Of a stretch of 64,000 bases of DNA, positions 35,010 through 43,847 are shown in pieces. A program made the position numbers and the translations under genes. The notes under the pieces were generated by a model. That model was given only the letters and a program-made list of their open reading frames with translations, did no database searches and had not been told where the DNA came from. The DNA is from Dehalococcoidia bacterium (GTDB lineage Bacteria > Chloroflexota > Dehalococcoidia > DSTF01 > WHTK01): the NCBI GenBank assembly GCA_009377745.1, contig WHTK01000004.1, positions 1 to 64,000 of the forward strand. The letters run 5' to 3'. Numbering within the stretch: position 1 is the stretch's first letter; each line of letters starts with the position of its first letter.

Positions 35010-35666
35010 TTAAGGAATCGCCTTCGCGGCGGCGATTATGGTATCGACAGCGAAGTCGAGCGAGAGATTGTCCGTATTGAGCGCCAGCTCATACATGCCC
35101 GCGTCCGCCCAGTCGAAGTGGTAAAGGCGCTTGAGCAGCTCGGCCCGGTCCTTGTCTGACTGACGGACAGCGGCTTCGGCCTGGGAGACCTCGATGCTCT
35201 GCTCGGCCGCAAGACGTTCGGCGCGAATGGCGAGGGAGCCGTGGATCAGGACCCGCAGCACGCCGGGCCGGCCGGCAAGGGTGTGCTGGGCCGCGTGGCT
35301 AACGACGACGGCATCGCCGCGATCCGCCAGCTCCAGGACCACGCGGCTGATGAAGTCGCGGTAGTCGTCAGAGCTGAGACCCTGGAGGGCGTTACCCCAG
35401 GCGGCTGGCGATGGGTCGGTGAAGGTTGGGCTGCCCTCTACGCCGACGGAGGAGACGGCGCCAAGGCGGCGCATCATGCGCTCCATGAAGCCGGGGACGT
35501 GCTCGGCGGCGATGACCTCGGTAGGGGAGACGCCGGCGCGGGCGGCGGCCTCCGAGGTTATTTCCCAGTCGTAGTAGCGCAGGCCGAGGCTGTCTGCTAC
35601 CTGGTGGGCAATCGTGTAGCCGCCGGAACCTGCCTGAGCCGAAACAACGATAACGGACGCCGCCAT
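35010..35666 (-). CDS. Cytidylate-kinase-like protein
   Basis: 218 residues. N-terminal VIVVSAQAGSGGYTIAHQVA is a P-loop lacking the usual Lys of GK[ST]. LGLRYYDWEITSEAAARAGV and the middle VVVSHAAQHTLAGRPGVLRV plus RAERLAAEQSIEVSQAEAAV match the cytidylate-kinase-like family (Pfam CMK-like 2). A long helical segment carries DKDRAELLKRLYHFDW. Excellent AGGAGG before ATG 35666. Kinase activity is uncertain because of the degenerate P-loop. Confidence 0.8.
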   Translation of the reverse strand: MAASVIVVSAQAGSGGYTIAHQVADSLGLRYYDWEITSEAAARAGVSPTEVIAAEHVPGFMERMMRRLGAVSSVGVEGSPTFTDPSPAAWGNALQGLSSDDYRDFISRVVLELADRGDAVVVSHAAQHTLAGRPGVLRVLIHGSLAIRAERLAAEQSIEVSQAEAAVRQSDKDRAELLKRLYHFDWADAGMYELALNTDNLSLDFAVDTIIAAAKAIP

Positions 35667-35728
35667 CAGTCCTCCTCCTGCGGGTGAGTTGCGCCCTAGA
35701 GTAGCAAATAGAGGCGGCGTGCGGGCGT

Positions 35729-36979
35729 TTACTTTAGGCCGGGTTTGGGTGCGCCGATGAGGATTGCCATGTTGCCGTTGGGGTGCTTGTTCTCGTAGAG
35801 CAGCTGATGGACGGCGCCGATCTCGTCGTAAGCGAAGACCTTGCCGAGACAGGGGTCGAGCTTGCCATCGTGCACGAGCTGGTTGACGGCGGCCGCCTGC
35901 TCCGCGTTGGCGAAGTGGGAGCCCTGGAAGCGCTTCTGCCGCGTCCAGAGGTAGCGCAGGTCGACGTCAGCGTTGTAGCCGGTGGTGCCGGCGCAGATGA
36001 CGACCATGCCGCCGGTGTCACAGATGAACATCGACGTGGGGATCGTGTCCTCGCCGGGGTGCTCGAAGATGATACGGGGATTGCGGCGCTCGCCCAGGAC
36101 CTCCCAGACCGCCCGCCCGAAGGCGCGAAAGCCCTGGACGGCTTTAGCCGTGGCTTCTTCATCCCGCCAGTCCGGCAGGCGGCCCCAGTGGTTGAAGCGC
36201 GTGCGGTCGATGAAGCCGCGGGCGCCGAGGCGGAGGCAGTACTCGCCGCGCTCGGCGTTTGAGACGACAGCGATGGGGATGCCGCCGAGTGCCTTCGTAA
36301 TCTGAATCGCCATGGAGCCGAGACCGCCGGAGCCGCCCCAGATCAGGACGACATCATTCTCTCTTACCTGGTGAGGCGGCCAGCCGGTGAGCATTCGATA
36401 AGCTGTAGCGCCATCGAGCATGAAGGCAGCCGACTCTTCCCAGCTCAGATGAGGCGGCTTCGGCAGGCACTGGTGGGCCTGGACGCGCGTGAACTGGGCA
36501 AAGGAGCCCCAGTTGCTGTCGTAGCCCCAGATGCGGAAGGTGTTGCTGAACATCGGGTCGTTGCTCTGGAGGACGAAGGGGTCGTCTTCGTCCCACATAC
36601 CGCAGTGGAGCACGACGTGGTCGCCGACTTTGACGTTGTCGACCTTCTCGCCCACGGCGTAGACGATGCCGGAGCCATCGCCGCCGCCGATGTGGAAACC
36701 CGTGGCGTCGCCGCCCTTACCGGCCATCTTGTGGCCGCGGACGACATCGACCGGGACACCGAGGCTGGCCCAGACGGTGCTGTAGTTGATGCCGGCGGCC
36801 ATGACGTAGACCAGGACCTCGCGCGGCCCCAGGGACGGTATATCGACGATCTCATCTACAAAGGCGTCACGGGGCTCGCCGTAACGGCTCTGGCGGATCA
36901 GCTGGGCGTGCATCTTCGGCGGCACAACGCCCGGCGGCGGCGCCTCACCGATCTCGTAGACTTCCTTGCTCGCGGTCAT
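35729..36979 (-). CDS. ccr: Crotonyl-CoA carboxylase/reductase
   Basis: 416 residues from ATG 36979; a frame open to 37096 adds an unconserved leader. Medium-chain dehydrogenase fold. Family-specific features include [20 protein letters not shown] (conserved Asn), [20 protein letters not shown], the NADPH loop [15 protein letters not shown], and [20 protein letters not shown] followed by the His of GSHFAN. In the ethylmalonyl-CoA pathway and in polyketide precursor supply it reductively carboxylates crotonyl-CoA. No other ethylmalonyl-CoA gene is in the window. Confidence 0.93.
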   Translation of the reverse strand: MTASKEVYEIGEAPPPGVVPPKMHAQLIRQSRYGEPRDAFVDEIVDIPSLGPREVLVYVMAAGINYSTVWASLGVPVDVVRGHKMAGKGGDATGFHIGGGDGSGIVYAVGEKVDNVKVGDHVVLHCGMWDEDDPFVLQSNDPMFSNTFRIWGYDSNWGSFAQFTRVQAHQCLPKPPHLSWEESAAFMLDGATAYRMLTGWPPHQVRENDVVLIWGGSGGLGSMAIQITKALGGIPIAVVSNAERGEYCLRLGARGFIDRTRFNHWGRLPDWRDEEATAKAVQGFRAFGRAVWEVLGERRNPRIIFEHPGEDTIPTSMFICDTGGMVVICAGTTGYNADVDLRYLWTRQKRFQGSHFANAEQAAAVNQLVHDGKLDPCLGKVFAYDEIGAVHQLLYENKHPNGNMAILIGAPKPGLK

Positions 36980-37069
36980 CAGCTGCTGTTCTAGAGGGTC
37001 CAGCCCTCGGCGCCGGAGAGACGCCAGAAGAGAATAACGGGCGCTTGCCGGAGCGTCTAGGCGGCCCGG

Positions 37070-37084
37070 CGGGCTTGAAGCCCG
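37070..37084. repeat. Short perfect palindrome in the divergent spacer
   Basis: CGGGCTTGAAGCCCG, 15 nt, within the 240-bp spacer between ccr and the divergent five-repeat protein. No convincing promoter was found in the spacer. Confidence 0.5.
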
Positions 37085-37219
37085 GGGCGCAACCATTCAT
37101 GGAGGATGAGATCAGTAACCTCAGCAGGCCGGCGGCCCGGATGCCCTCAGAAATCCGGCAATCGAGCCGAAAATCATAGAAGAAAGGCCAACCTGCTTGA
37201 GGCAGGGGCAGAGGCGAAG

Positions 37220-38623
37220 ATGCCCGAACCGATTTTCAATCCCCAAGAAGCGAGTCAGCCGGATTGGCGAACCCTGGTCCAGGAGGCTGAAGAGCGGATT
37301 AACGTCCTTAGCGCTGCCCTGGACGATATGCGCTCCGTGGTGCGCGATCTCGCCTTCCTGGCGCTGCAATCGCCTGCGGAGGTGATGGACGCCCCGGCGG
37401 CGCCGCCTGTCCGGACGGCTGAGCCCTCAGCGGCGGCGGGACACGATTCGCTCTCCGCAGCTACCTGGCCTCAGCGCTTTACCGAGACGCCCACTATCGA
37501 GGGGCCACCGTCTCCGCCGCCTCATCACGAGATCCCGCGAGCCGACCCGGTTGCCTTCAGCGGCATGATGCGTGACGACGGCTGGGGCGCCCCGAGCTTA
37601 CGCGTCGAAGAGGCGCAGCCGGAATCAGATTCAACCGCCGATGAGCGCGAAGTCCGCCGCGCCGTGGAGCAGGCTCGCGCTGAGCTTGAGACTTCATGGA
37701 TCGCTGAGGATGAGGCATCGCAGGACGGCGCCTCGGCTGCGGCTGCTCAGGGAGAATCTCAAGCGGAAGACGATTACGACGCCCGCGAGGCTGTCCGCCG
37801 CGCTGTCGAGCAGGCCCGCGCGGAGCTGGAGTCAGACCAGGCCGCTCCCAGTGGCTCGCTCTGGCCCGAATCGGCTTCCGTGGCGCAAAGCGATGCTACT
37901 GAAGTAGATGCGTCATCGAATGACGCGCGCGATGAAGTCCGCCGTGCCGTCGAGAAGGCCAGAGCCGAGCTCGAATCGTCCTCGGCGGCGCCTGCAGGGG
38001 CGCTATGGCCGGCGGAGCAGTCGGGCTGGCCCAGCCGAGCGCCGGCTAACGAATCTGAGCAGCCAGAAGACAGTAACGAGCACGAGACCGTCCGCCGCGC
38101 TGTAGAAGAAGCGCGGGCCGACATGGAAGCCGGGATGCTGCGGTTGTCCGAGATGGATGTCGATGCGTTGAGTGAGGCTGGACCGTCCTACGAGGAACGC
38201 GAAGATGTGCGGCGTAAGGTCGCCCTGGCCAAGGCGGAGTTGGAGCTCAGCGCTATTAATCCCGATGGTGAGGCGCCCGACCTGATGCAGGCTATGCCCG
38301 CGCGGCGCGCTTCCTGGGAGGCCCCAACCTTCGATGAAGCGGAGCTGATGCCGCCGGTGATGGTGATCGAAGACGCGGAACGGCACGTTGAGCTGGCCCG
38401 CGTCTACGAGGTGCTGAACCGGCTGGAATGCACGGCCCACGCCTCTCTCCTCAACTACGCTCCGCACAATGTCAGCATCGGCCTCACCTCACGCGAGGTA
38501 GTGCCGCAGCAGGAGGCGATTCGGGCTGCCGTCAAAGCCGTCTTCGGACGGGGCTGCCAGATCGTCGCGGAGGGATCACGGCTTTCGATCAACATTGGCG
38601 ATAATCAAGGAAGAGCAGCCTAA
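37220..38623 (+). CDS. Unknown protein with five copies of a charged helical repeat
   Basis: 467 residues from ATG 37220 (GAGG upstream). An N-terminal helix (residues 15-50, including EERINVLSAALDDMRSVVRD) is followed by a Pro/Ala-rich linker. Then five copies of a 16- to 18-residue motif, consensus ReEVRRAVEqARAELE, occur at about 141-157, 187-204, 236-252, 287-303 and 325-342. Two spacers share APSGSLWPE/APAGALWPA. The C-terminal 90 residues (PPVMVIEDAERHVELARVYE; AIRAAVKAVFGRGCQIVAEG) look like a small alpha/beta domain. I know no such family. It precedes a GAF-GGDEF gene by 12 nt, so it may be a scaffold or signalling partner. Confidence 0.8.
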   Translation: MPEPIFNPQEASQPDWRTLVQEAEERINVLSAALDDMRSVVRDLAFLALQSPAEVMDAPAAPPVRTAEPSAAAGHDSLSAATWPQRFTETPTIEGPPSPPPHHEIPRADPVAFSGMMRDDGWGAPSLRVEEAQPESDSTADEREVRRAVEQARAELETSWIAEDEASQDGASAAAAQGESQAEDDYDAREAVRRAVEQARAELESDQAAPSGSLWPESASVAQSDATEVDASSNDARDEVRRAVEKARAELESSSAAPAGALWPAEQSGWPSRAPANESEQPEDSNEHETVRRAVEEARADMEAGMLRLSEMDVDALSEAGPSYEEREDVRRKVALAKAELELSAINPDGEAPDLMQAMPARRASWEAPTFDEAELMPPVMVIEDAERHVELARVYEVLNRLECTAHASLLNYAPHNVSIGLTSREVVPQQEAIRAAVKAVFGRGCQIVAEGSRLSINIGDNQGRAA

Positions 38624-38635
38624 CGAGGTGGTGGC

Positions 38636-39853
38636 ATGAGGCTATTTTCAAGCTGGGCTGGTGGTAACAAGACGGAGGGTATCGACGCCGAGGGGCTGCG
38701 CCGCTCGACTAGAAATGCTCACCGCGAGCGCACTCTCAGCACCGAAGAGGTCCGGACGCAGTCCGAGCGTCTGCATGAGCTGGCGGTACTGAGCCTGTTC
38801 CTTCACAGCGCCGGCACCCTGGAAGAGATGCTGTCGCTGTTCCTGGAGCGCTCTCCGCGCGTGACCAGCGCCGTGGTGACCTACCCGCTGCTGCTGGACC
38901 GACGCCGCGAAGTCTTGACCGCCCAGCACCTGTCGACAATCGACGAGACTGGTCTGGACCAGGCGTCCCTGGCCGCCAACGAGAATCTGGCGGAAATCGA
39001 GTACCCCTTGCCGCTGCGCAGTTGGCGTCGCTCTGTCATGGAGGGTGGCGAGGTTGCCGTTGTTGACGACCTCAAGGACGTGCTGGGCGACGTGCTGGGC
39101 AAGCAGGCCTGCGACCAGATCAAGCAGCGTCTGGAGATCACGCGCACGGCGGTGGTGCCGCTGGTCATGGAGGGCGAGGCCTTCGGTCTCTGCGTCTTCC
39201 TTTTCTCAGGCGCCGAGCCGGACATCGAGCTCCTGGAGTTGGCTGCCGGCCATTGCACGCTGGCCCTCAAAGACATCATGACTGGTGAGGAGACCACCCG
39301 CTTCGGCGGCATTGACCCGGTCACCTGGGCTCACAGCCGCGGCTACTTCCTTGAAACCCTGGACTCGGAAGTGATCCGCGCCAAGCGCTACAGCCGCGGG
39401 CTCTCGCTCGTCTTCTTCGATATCGATGACTTTGGCGAGTTTAACGCCAGCTATGGCCATACCCTGGGCGACCGCCTGCTGCGGGCCGTGGCGATGACTC
39501 TCGCCGGCTCCGTGGCGCCGCCAGAGATCGTGGCGCGCTGCGGCGGTGACGATTTTGTGCTGGTGCTGCCGGAATCAAACCGCGCCGCGGCCGTCGAGCT
39601 CACTTCCAAGGTGGTCGACAAGCTGGAGGCATTGTCCGTCTTCGATGTGGATGCCAAAGAGCGCCAGGGTGTTTCCGTTTCGGCGGCCATCATCGCCTAT
39701 CCGGAGGACGGCGGCAGCCGGGACGAGCTGCTGGCGGCCGCCGAAATCGCGATCGAACAAGCGAAGGCGGAGCGTAAGGCACAGCGGGCGCCGGTGCAGC
39801 AGCTAACGCCGGTGCAGCAGCTCCGGCTCGCCGGCCGTCGCCGCAGCGCTTAG
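38636..39853 (+). CDS. GAF-GGDEF protein, probable diguanylate cyclase
   Basis: 405 residues. A GAF-like sensory region occupies about residues 45-215, and a GGDEF domain about 225-380. The metal-binding segment is LVFFDIDDFGEFNASYGHTL and the signature is RCGGDDFVLVLPES (303-307), an allowed GG[DE][DE]F variant. The product-inhibition RXXD site normally just before the signature is replaced by APPE, so feedback inhibition is likely absent. No membrane segment. Tight operon with the five-repeat protein; GAGGTGG ribosome binding site. Confidence 0.9.
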   Translation: MRLFSSWAGGNKTEGIDAEGLRRSTRNAHRERTLSTEEVRTQSERLHELAVLSLFLHSAGTLEEMLSLFLERSPRVTSAVVTYPLLLDRRREVLTAQHLSTIDETGLDQASLAANENLAEIEYPLPLRSWRRSVMEGGEVAVVDDLKDVLGDVLGKQACDQIKQRLEITRTAVVPLVMEGEAFGLCVFLFSGAEPDIELLELAAGHCTLALKDIMTGEETTRFGGIDPVTWAHSRGYFLETLDSEVIRAKRYSRGLSLVFFDIDDFGEFNASYGHTLGDRLLRAVAMTLAGSVAPPEIVARCGGDDFVLVLPESNRAAAVELTSKVVDKLEALSVFDVDAKERQGVSVSAAIIAYPEDGGSRDELLAAAEIAIEQAKAERKAQRAPVQQLTPVQQLRLAGRRRSA

Positions 39854-39869
39854 AGCTCAGTCCTCAAAT

Positions 39870-39898
39870 TTGCCCTATTTGTTATGCGGACGTAATTT
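39870..39898 (+). promoter_or_regulatory. Sigma70-type promoter for the ferritin-like protein
   Basis: TTGCCC (39870-39875) and TAATTT (39893-39898) with 17-nt spacing, in an AT-rich island directly after the GGDEF gene. Confidence 0.5.
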
Positions 39899-39960
39899 TG
39901 TAACTCCGCCGCCTTGGGAATTCGTCGCGCCGGCCGATGCTTATGGTGGCGGGTGATTTA

Positions 39961-40548
39961 ATGGCATATGCGCTCTCGATACAAAGAGAAGCCTCGCGGG
40001 ATATTGTCCTCCAGATCCTCTCCCGGCTCTGGCAGACAAAGCTGCGCAGCATCAGCATCCTCGAGAAGTGGCTGGAAAAGACGGCAGACGCTGAGATCAT
40101 CGCGGGGCTGAAGCCGCAGCTCATCGATGAGCGGCGCCATCTACGTATCCTGGGTGACGAGATCAAACGCCTGGGTGGCAGCATCGCGGCGCTCTCACGC
40201 GAGAACCGGCTTGGCCGGCCGTTCGCGTTAGTCCAGACCCAGCCCAACGACTTCTACCGCCTCAGCGCCTTCCATTTCGGTAGCAAGGCATTCACGCTGG
40301 ACCGCTGCGGCCATATGATGCAGCTGGTTGATATCAGGCTGGGGCGGACGCTGGAGCAGATTGTCCTGGACGAAGAGCGCCACATCCGCTGGGCAGACAT
40401 ACGCCTGGCGCGCCTGAAGGACGTCGAGGAACTGCGACTGTGCCAGCAGCTGATGGAGCGGGTCGGAGGCATGCTCGAAGGAGTCTGGCCGAAGCCGTGG
40501 CTGGAGCTGAACCGGCGGCGCGCCGTCTCCATCGTCGCGCGGCGTTGA
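39961..40548 (+). CDS. Ferritin-like four-helix protein
   Basis: 195 residues from ATG 39961; ATG 39937 and 39943 are also in frame and none has a clear ribosome binding site. Four long helices with paired carboxylate/histidine motifs LIDERRHLRILGDEIKRL and VLDEERHIRWADIRLARLKD, as in rubrerythrin/ferritin-like di-iron proteins. It may bind iron or act as an oxidase or hydroxylase. No rubredoxin domain. Function unknown beyond the fold. Confidence 0.7.
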   Translation: MAYALSIQREASRDIVLQILSRLWQTKLRSISILEKWLEKTADAEIIAGLKPQLIDERRHLRILGDEIKRLGGSIAALSRENRLGRPFALVQTQPNDFYRLSAFHFGSKAFTLDRCGHMMQLVDIRLGRTLEQIVLDEERHIRWADIRLARLKDVEELRLCQQLMERVGGMLEGVWPKPWLELNRRRAVSIVARR

Positions 40549-40579
40549 ACCCCTGAAGGCCGGGCGCTAGTCTGGCCTC

Positions 40580-41335
40580 GTGTCAGCGGCGCATTCGCAA
40601 ACAGCGGCTATCGTCGTAGAAGACGTCGACAAGACGTTTCGCTTAACCACGCGCCGCGATATCAAGTCGGCGGTCCTTCATCCCTTTCGCAACCGCCAGT
40701 CAGCCAGCGAGCCATTCTCGGCCCTGAGCGGCGTCTCGCTCACCGTGGCGCGAGGCGAGAGCCTGGGCGTCATCGGCGCCAACGGGTCGGGCAAGAGCAC
40801 GCTGCTACGGCTAATGGCCGGCATCTCGCGGCCGACACGAGGCCGGGTGGAGGTGCGCGGGCGCGTGTCGGCTTTGCTGGAGCTGGGGGCCGGCTTCCAC
40901 GACCAGATCAGCGGCCGTGACAATGCCGTGATCAACGCCGTACTGCTGGGCCTCAGCTTGCGGGAGGCGAACGAGCGCCTGGATGAGATGATCGCCTTCG
41001 CCGAGTTGGAGCAGTTCATCGATGAGCCGATGCGGACCTACTCCTACGGCATGTATCTGCGCTTGGGCTTCTCGGTAGCCGTGCACGTGCGGGCGGAGGT
41101 GCTGCTAATCGATGAGGTGCTTGCCGTAGGTGACGCGGAGTTCCAGGCGAAGTGCTTCGCCCATATAGAGAGGCTGCGGCGGGATGGCGCCACGATCGTC
41201 ATCGTCTCGCACGATCTGGCGGCGATCGAGCGCTTCACCGACAGGGTGGTGTTATTGGACGGTGGCCGGATCTTGGCGGAGGGCGAGCCGGCGGATGTCG
41301 TTGCCCGCTACCGGGCTCAGGCCACTACCTTGTAG
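40580..41335 (+). CDS. ABC transporter ATPase of the polysaccharide/teichoic-acid export type (Wzt/TagH-like)
   Basis: 251 residues. Walker A GANGSGKSTLLRLMAGI, signature region TYSYGMYLRLGFSVAV (Tyr-Ser-Tyr-Gly-Met, as in Wzt/TagH), Walker B VLLIDEVLAVGD and H-loop IVSHD. It would energise export of a lipid-linked glycan such as the one made at 14.6-23.7 kb, but no permease (Wzm/TagG) is adjacent. GTG start at 40580, no strong ribosome binding site. Its last 19 bases overlap the convergent gene at 41317. Confidence 0.87.
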   Translation: MSAAHSQTAAIVVEDVDKTFRLTTRRDIKSAVLHPFRNRQSASEPFSALSGVSLTVARGESLGVIGANGSGKSTLLRLMAGISRPTRGRVEVRGRVSALLELGAGFHDQISGRDNAVINAVLLGLSLREANERLDEMIAFAELEQFIDEPMRTYSYGMYLRLGFSVAVHVRAEVLLIDEVLAVGDAEFQAKCFAHIERLRRDGATIVIVSHDLAAIERFTDRVVLLDGGRILAEGEPADVVARYRAQATTL

Positions 41336-42153
41336 CTGGTCGATTCGTCTTCGGTGGCCGGGCTGACCGGCGCCGGTGAGGCAGGACCGAATTCAATCGG
41401 CTCTGAGATGGATACCTGCGCGACTTCGATGTGCTTTCTGCCGAGTAGACGTTCGCGGGCCACGCCGACAAGGGAGCCGGCATCGACGGAGTCGGTGGGG
41501 TAGACGGCCCAGCCCACGCGCACCTTCAGCGTCGCCTCCGCGGTCATGGCGACGAGGCTACGCAGACGCTCTGCGAAGGCGGCGGCGTGAGCCGAGTCAG
41601 CCTTGGGGGCCAGGATGCCGATCTCGTGCGGCCCCAGGATGGCGAGGCACTCGGACTCCTCGGCGGTAGGAGTCAGGATGCGCAGAGCCTTCTCACTGTT
41701 CTGCGTGCTCTTGAACTCGTCCTTGTCGGAGCCTTCTAGACGCAGCGCGACGACGGTGAACTCGCTGCCGGCGGCTTTGGCGCGCTCGCATTGGATGACG
41801 ATGCGGTCGTAGAAGTACTCGCGCTTGCGGGCGTCGCCGAGGCCTTCGTGAACGGTGGACCAGGTGAGGATCGTCTGCTCGACGCGGCGGCTAAGGTCAC
41901 GATGATAGACGGCGCCGAAGGCCGTAACGCTGGCCATTGCCAACAGGCCCAGCAGACCGGCAAGGCGCTCGTTGTAGTCCTCAGGAGAGAGGCCGTAGGG
42001 GAACCAGGGGACCAGCCAGAACAAGATGGCGACGAAGATGATGCTGAATGAGGCGAGCATCACCTTCTTCCAGAGAACAGCCCGCTTGTAGGACTGGAGA
42101 AGGGTGGAGGACCTCTGGGGCAGCGGTGGTTGTCTCTCTAGCTGTTTCGGCAC
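41317..42153 (-). CDS. Membrane protein with a degenerate GGDEF domain
   Basis: 278 residues. Two membrane helices near the N-terminus (VMLASFSIIFVAILFWLVPW and LAGLLGLLAMASVTAFGAVY), then a domain with GGDEF architecture: HEGLGDARKREYFYDRIVIQ, FTVVALRLEGSD, and RVGWAVYPTDSVDAGSLVGV with a final ARERLLGRKH helix. The signature position reads ILGPHEIGILAP, so GGDEF chemistry is lost. It may bind GTP or c-di-GMP or be purely structural. Convergent overlap of 19 bp with the ABC ATPase. Confidence 0.75.
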   Translation of the reverse strand: MPKQLERQPPLPQRSSTLLQSYKRAVLWKKVMLASFSIIFVAILFWLVPWFPYGLSPEDYNERLAGLLGLLAMASVTAFGAVYHRDLSRRVEQTILTWSTVHEGLGDARKREYFYDRIVIQCERAKAAGSEFTVVALRLEGSDKDEFKSTQNSEKALRILTPTAEESECLAILGPHEIGILAPKADSAHAAAFAERLRSLVAMTAEATLKVRVGWAVYPTDSVDAGSLVGVARERLLGRKHIEVAQVSISEPIEFGPASPAPVSPATEDESTSYKVVA

Positions 42154-42195
42154 TGCCTATAAGTATCGGCAGAATCTCCGGTGTCAGGTAGTGGT

Positions 42196-43212
42196 CTAGA
42201 AGTCGCGCTCCAGGATGAAGGATGTGAGCTCGTCAAAGTGGACGCGCGACTCGAAGGGGATCTTGGTCTGCGATAGGGCTGCCATGGCGTGAGAGCGATA
42301 GTCTTCGGCCAGTCCCTGGGCAAAGTAGCGGCAGTTCCAGCGCTGGAGGACCCCCAGCACCACATCGACGTCTTCGTCTTCGATGGCGGGCGTGCTGTAG
42401 ACGTTGCGCAGCAGGTCCCTATCCGGGCCAACCACCTGCTCGAAGGCCTGGACGATGGGCAGCGACTTCTTCTTGCGGGCGATGTCGGCGCCGACGGGCT
42501 TGCCGGTCGCGGTGCCTTCACCCCAGATGCCGAGAATGTCATCGCGGATCTGGAAAGCGAGGCCGAGCTGGCGGCCGAAGACGCCGAAGCGCTCGATCTC
42601 ATCGGCATCGGCGCCGGCAACCAGGGCGCCGGCCTGAAGCGCGGCGCTGAGCAGGGCGGCCGTCTTGCGGCTGATCATCTCAATGTAGTCCGGCATGGTG
42701 ATGTCGGTGCGCAGCTCGTAGCTAAGGTCGAGGTGCTGGCCCTCGATCATCTCGCTACAAGCCTGGTTGAGGATGCGCCGCGCCCCCAGGACGCGGTCGG
42801 CGGCGAGTCCGCGGTCGAAGCTGCGATTGAGCGTCTGGTAGGCCAGCGTCCAGAGGGCAATGCCGGCCGCGATGGCCTGGTCGCGCCCGTACACGCTCCA
42901 GAGCGCGGGACGATGGTAGCGCAGCTCGTCGCCGTCTTCGATGTCGTCATGGATCAGGGAGAAGTTGTGGATCATCTCGATCGCGGCAGCGATCGGTAGG
43001 GCCTGCTCGATGTCGCCGCCCATCGCATCGCAAGCCAGGAGGCAGAGCGAGGGTCGTAGGCCTTTGCCGCCGAGATTGACGCCGCCATCGGCGGACCAGC
43101 CGAGCTGATAGCGCAGCATGTCGTTCATCGGGGAGCTTTCGGAGGTGAGGGAGCGGCCCACCTCCAGCTCAATCGCCTGGCGATAGCGGTAGAGGACTTC
43201 GGGGCCTTCCAC
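42196..43212 (-). CDS. Polyprenyl (isoprenyl) diphosphate synthase
   Basis: 338 residues. The first Asp-rich motif is FSLIHDDIEDGDELRYHRPA and the second QIRDDILGIWGEG. GGKGLRPSLCLLACDA and the GKPVGADIARKKKSLPIVQA segment are family signatures. Condenses isopentenyl diphosphate with allylic diphosphates to make farnesyl, geranylgeranyl or longer chains for quinones, carotenoids or glycan carriers. Chain length cannot be judged reliably. GTG start at 43212. Divergent from the phage-like cassette. Confidence 0.93.
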   Translation of the reverse strand: MEGPEVLYRYRQAIELEVGRSLTSESSPMNDMLRYQLGWSADGGVNLGGKGLRPSLCLLACDAMGGDIEQALPIAAAIEMIHNFSLIHDDIEDGDELRYHRPALWSVYGRDQAIAAGIALWTLAYQTLNRSFDRGLAADRVLGARRILNQACSEMIEGQHLDLSYELRTDITMPDYIEMISRKTAALLSAALQAGALVAGADADEIERFGVFGRQLGLAFQIRDDILGIWGEGTATGKPVGADIARKKKSLPIVQAFEQVVGPDRDLLRNVYSTPAIEDEDVDVVLGVLQRWNCRYFAQGLAEDYRSHAMAALSQTKIPFESRVHFDELTSFILERDF

Positions 43213-43286
43213 GTAAGCGATGGTACGCCGCGGGACGGTCCGTGTTCAAATCGCCACCCCCTGGCTGGGCAGTGTCATGGCGGGGA

Positions 43287-43315
43287 TTTATTGTACAGAA
43301 CATTCGTTCTATACT
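43287..43315 (+). promoter_or_regulatory. Promoter of the phage-like cassette
   Basis: TATACT at 43310-43315 with a weak -35 (TTTATT, 43287-43292) at 17-nt spacing; TTATTG at 16 nt is an alternative. The SOS-box palindrome fills the spacer and touches the -10, an ideal repressing position. Confidence 0.6.
43297..43310. promoter_or_regulatory. LexA (SOS) box in the cassette promoter
   Basis: AGAAC-ATTC-GTTCT is a perfect palindrome containing GAAC-N4-GTTC, the core of the Gram-positive-type LexA box. Symmetry extends imperfectly to about 18 bp. It sits between -35 and -10, so LexA binding would block transcription until DNA damage. Confidence 0.75.
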
Positions 43316-43354
43316 CCTGCATGTCGGACCGAGATTGCGAGAGCTGAGGTGGAT

Positions 43355-43666
43355 GTGCAGTGGTTGGATTTGTTGGTCTCGATAGAGGCGGGCGGCGATT
43401 TCATCCTGGCGTCGCTGAACTGCCTGTACTTCTTGAAGTATGCCGCGGCCACGCGGTCGCCGTCACGCAGGCTGGGGGCGGGCGCCCTGGCGTCTCTGCA
43501 GGGCAGCCTGGCGCTGGAGGCGCTGCTGTTCCTGTCGCAGGCGCCTTCGGGGGCACAGTCCTGGACGCGGGCCGTGGCGCTGGTCACGGTGCGCAGCGCG
43601 CTGCTGGCTTCGACGGCGCTGGTGAGCCTGCTGATCCGGCGTCACCTCTGGCTAACCCGGCGCTAG
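43355..43666 (+). CDS. Small membrane protein, first gene of the phage-like cassette
   Basis: About 103 residues from GTG 43355 (GAGG 6 nt upstream); the frame is open further 5' but crosses the promoter. Three hydrophobic segments (SIEAGGDFILASLNCLYFLK, GSLALEALLFLS and a final TALVSLLIRRHLW helix) suggest a polytopic membrane protein, possibly holin-like. Family not recognised. Confidence 0.6.
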   Translation: MQWLDLLVSIEAGGDFILASLNCLYFLKYAAATRSPSRRLGAGALASLQGSLALEALLFLSQAPSGAQSWTRAVALVTVRSALLASTALVSLLIRRHLWLTRR

Positions 43667-43676
43667 GCGGTGGCCG

Positions 43677-43847
43677 GTGAAGCCGTTTGCCGTCGCTGTG
43701 AAGCGGCAGCAATGGACGCTCGTCTCGCTCTACCTGTTGCTGGCAATCAGCGAGACGGCGGCGAAGCTGCCGCCGGAGTCGCTGACGGCGTTGATCGACC
43801 TGTTGGGCGGCGACGAGGCCCCGGCGAAGGGCGGGCAGGATGATTAG
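43677..43847 (+). CDS. Very small protein in the phage-like cassette
   Basis: 56 residues, GTG 43677 to TAG 43847. A basic N-terminus (VKPFAVAVKRQQ) precedes one hydrophobic helix (WTLVSLYLLLAISETAAKL) and an acidic tail. Supported by tight packing: it starts 11 nt after the previous stop and overlaps the next start by 8 nt. Single-span membrane peptide or helical accessory protein; function unknown. Confidence 0.5.
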   Translation: MKPFAVAVKRQQWTLVSLYLLLAISETAAKLPPESLTALIDLLGGDEAPAKGGQDD

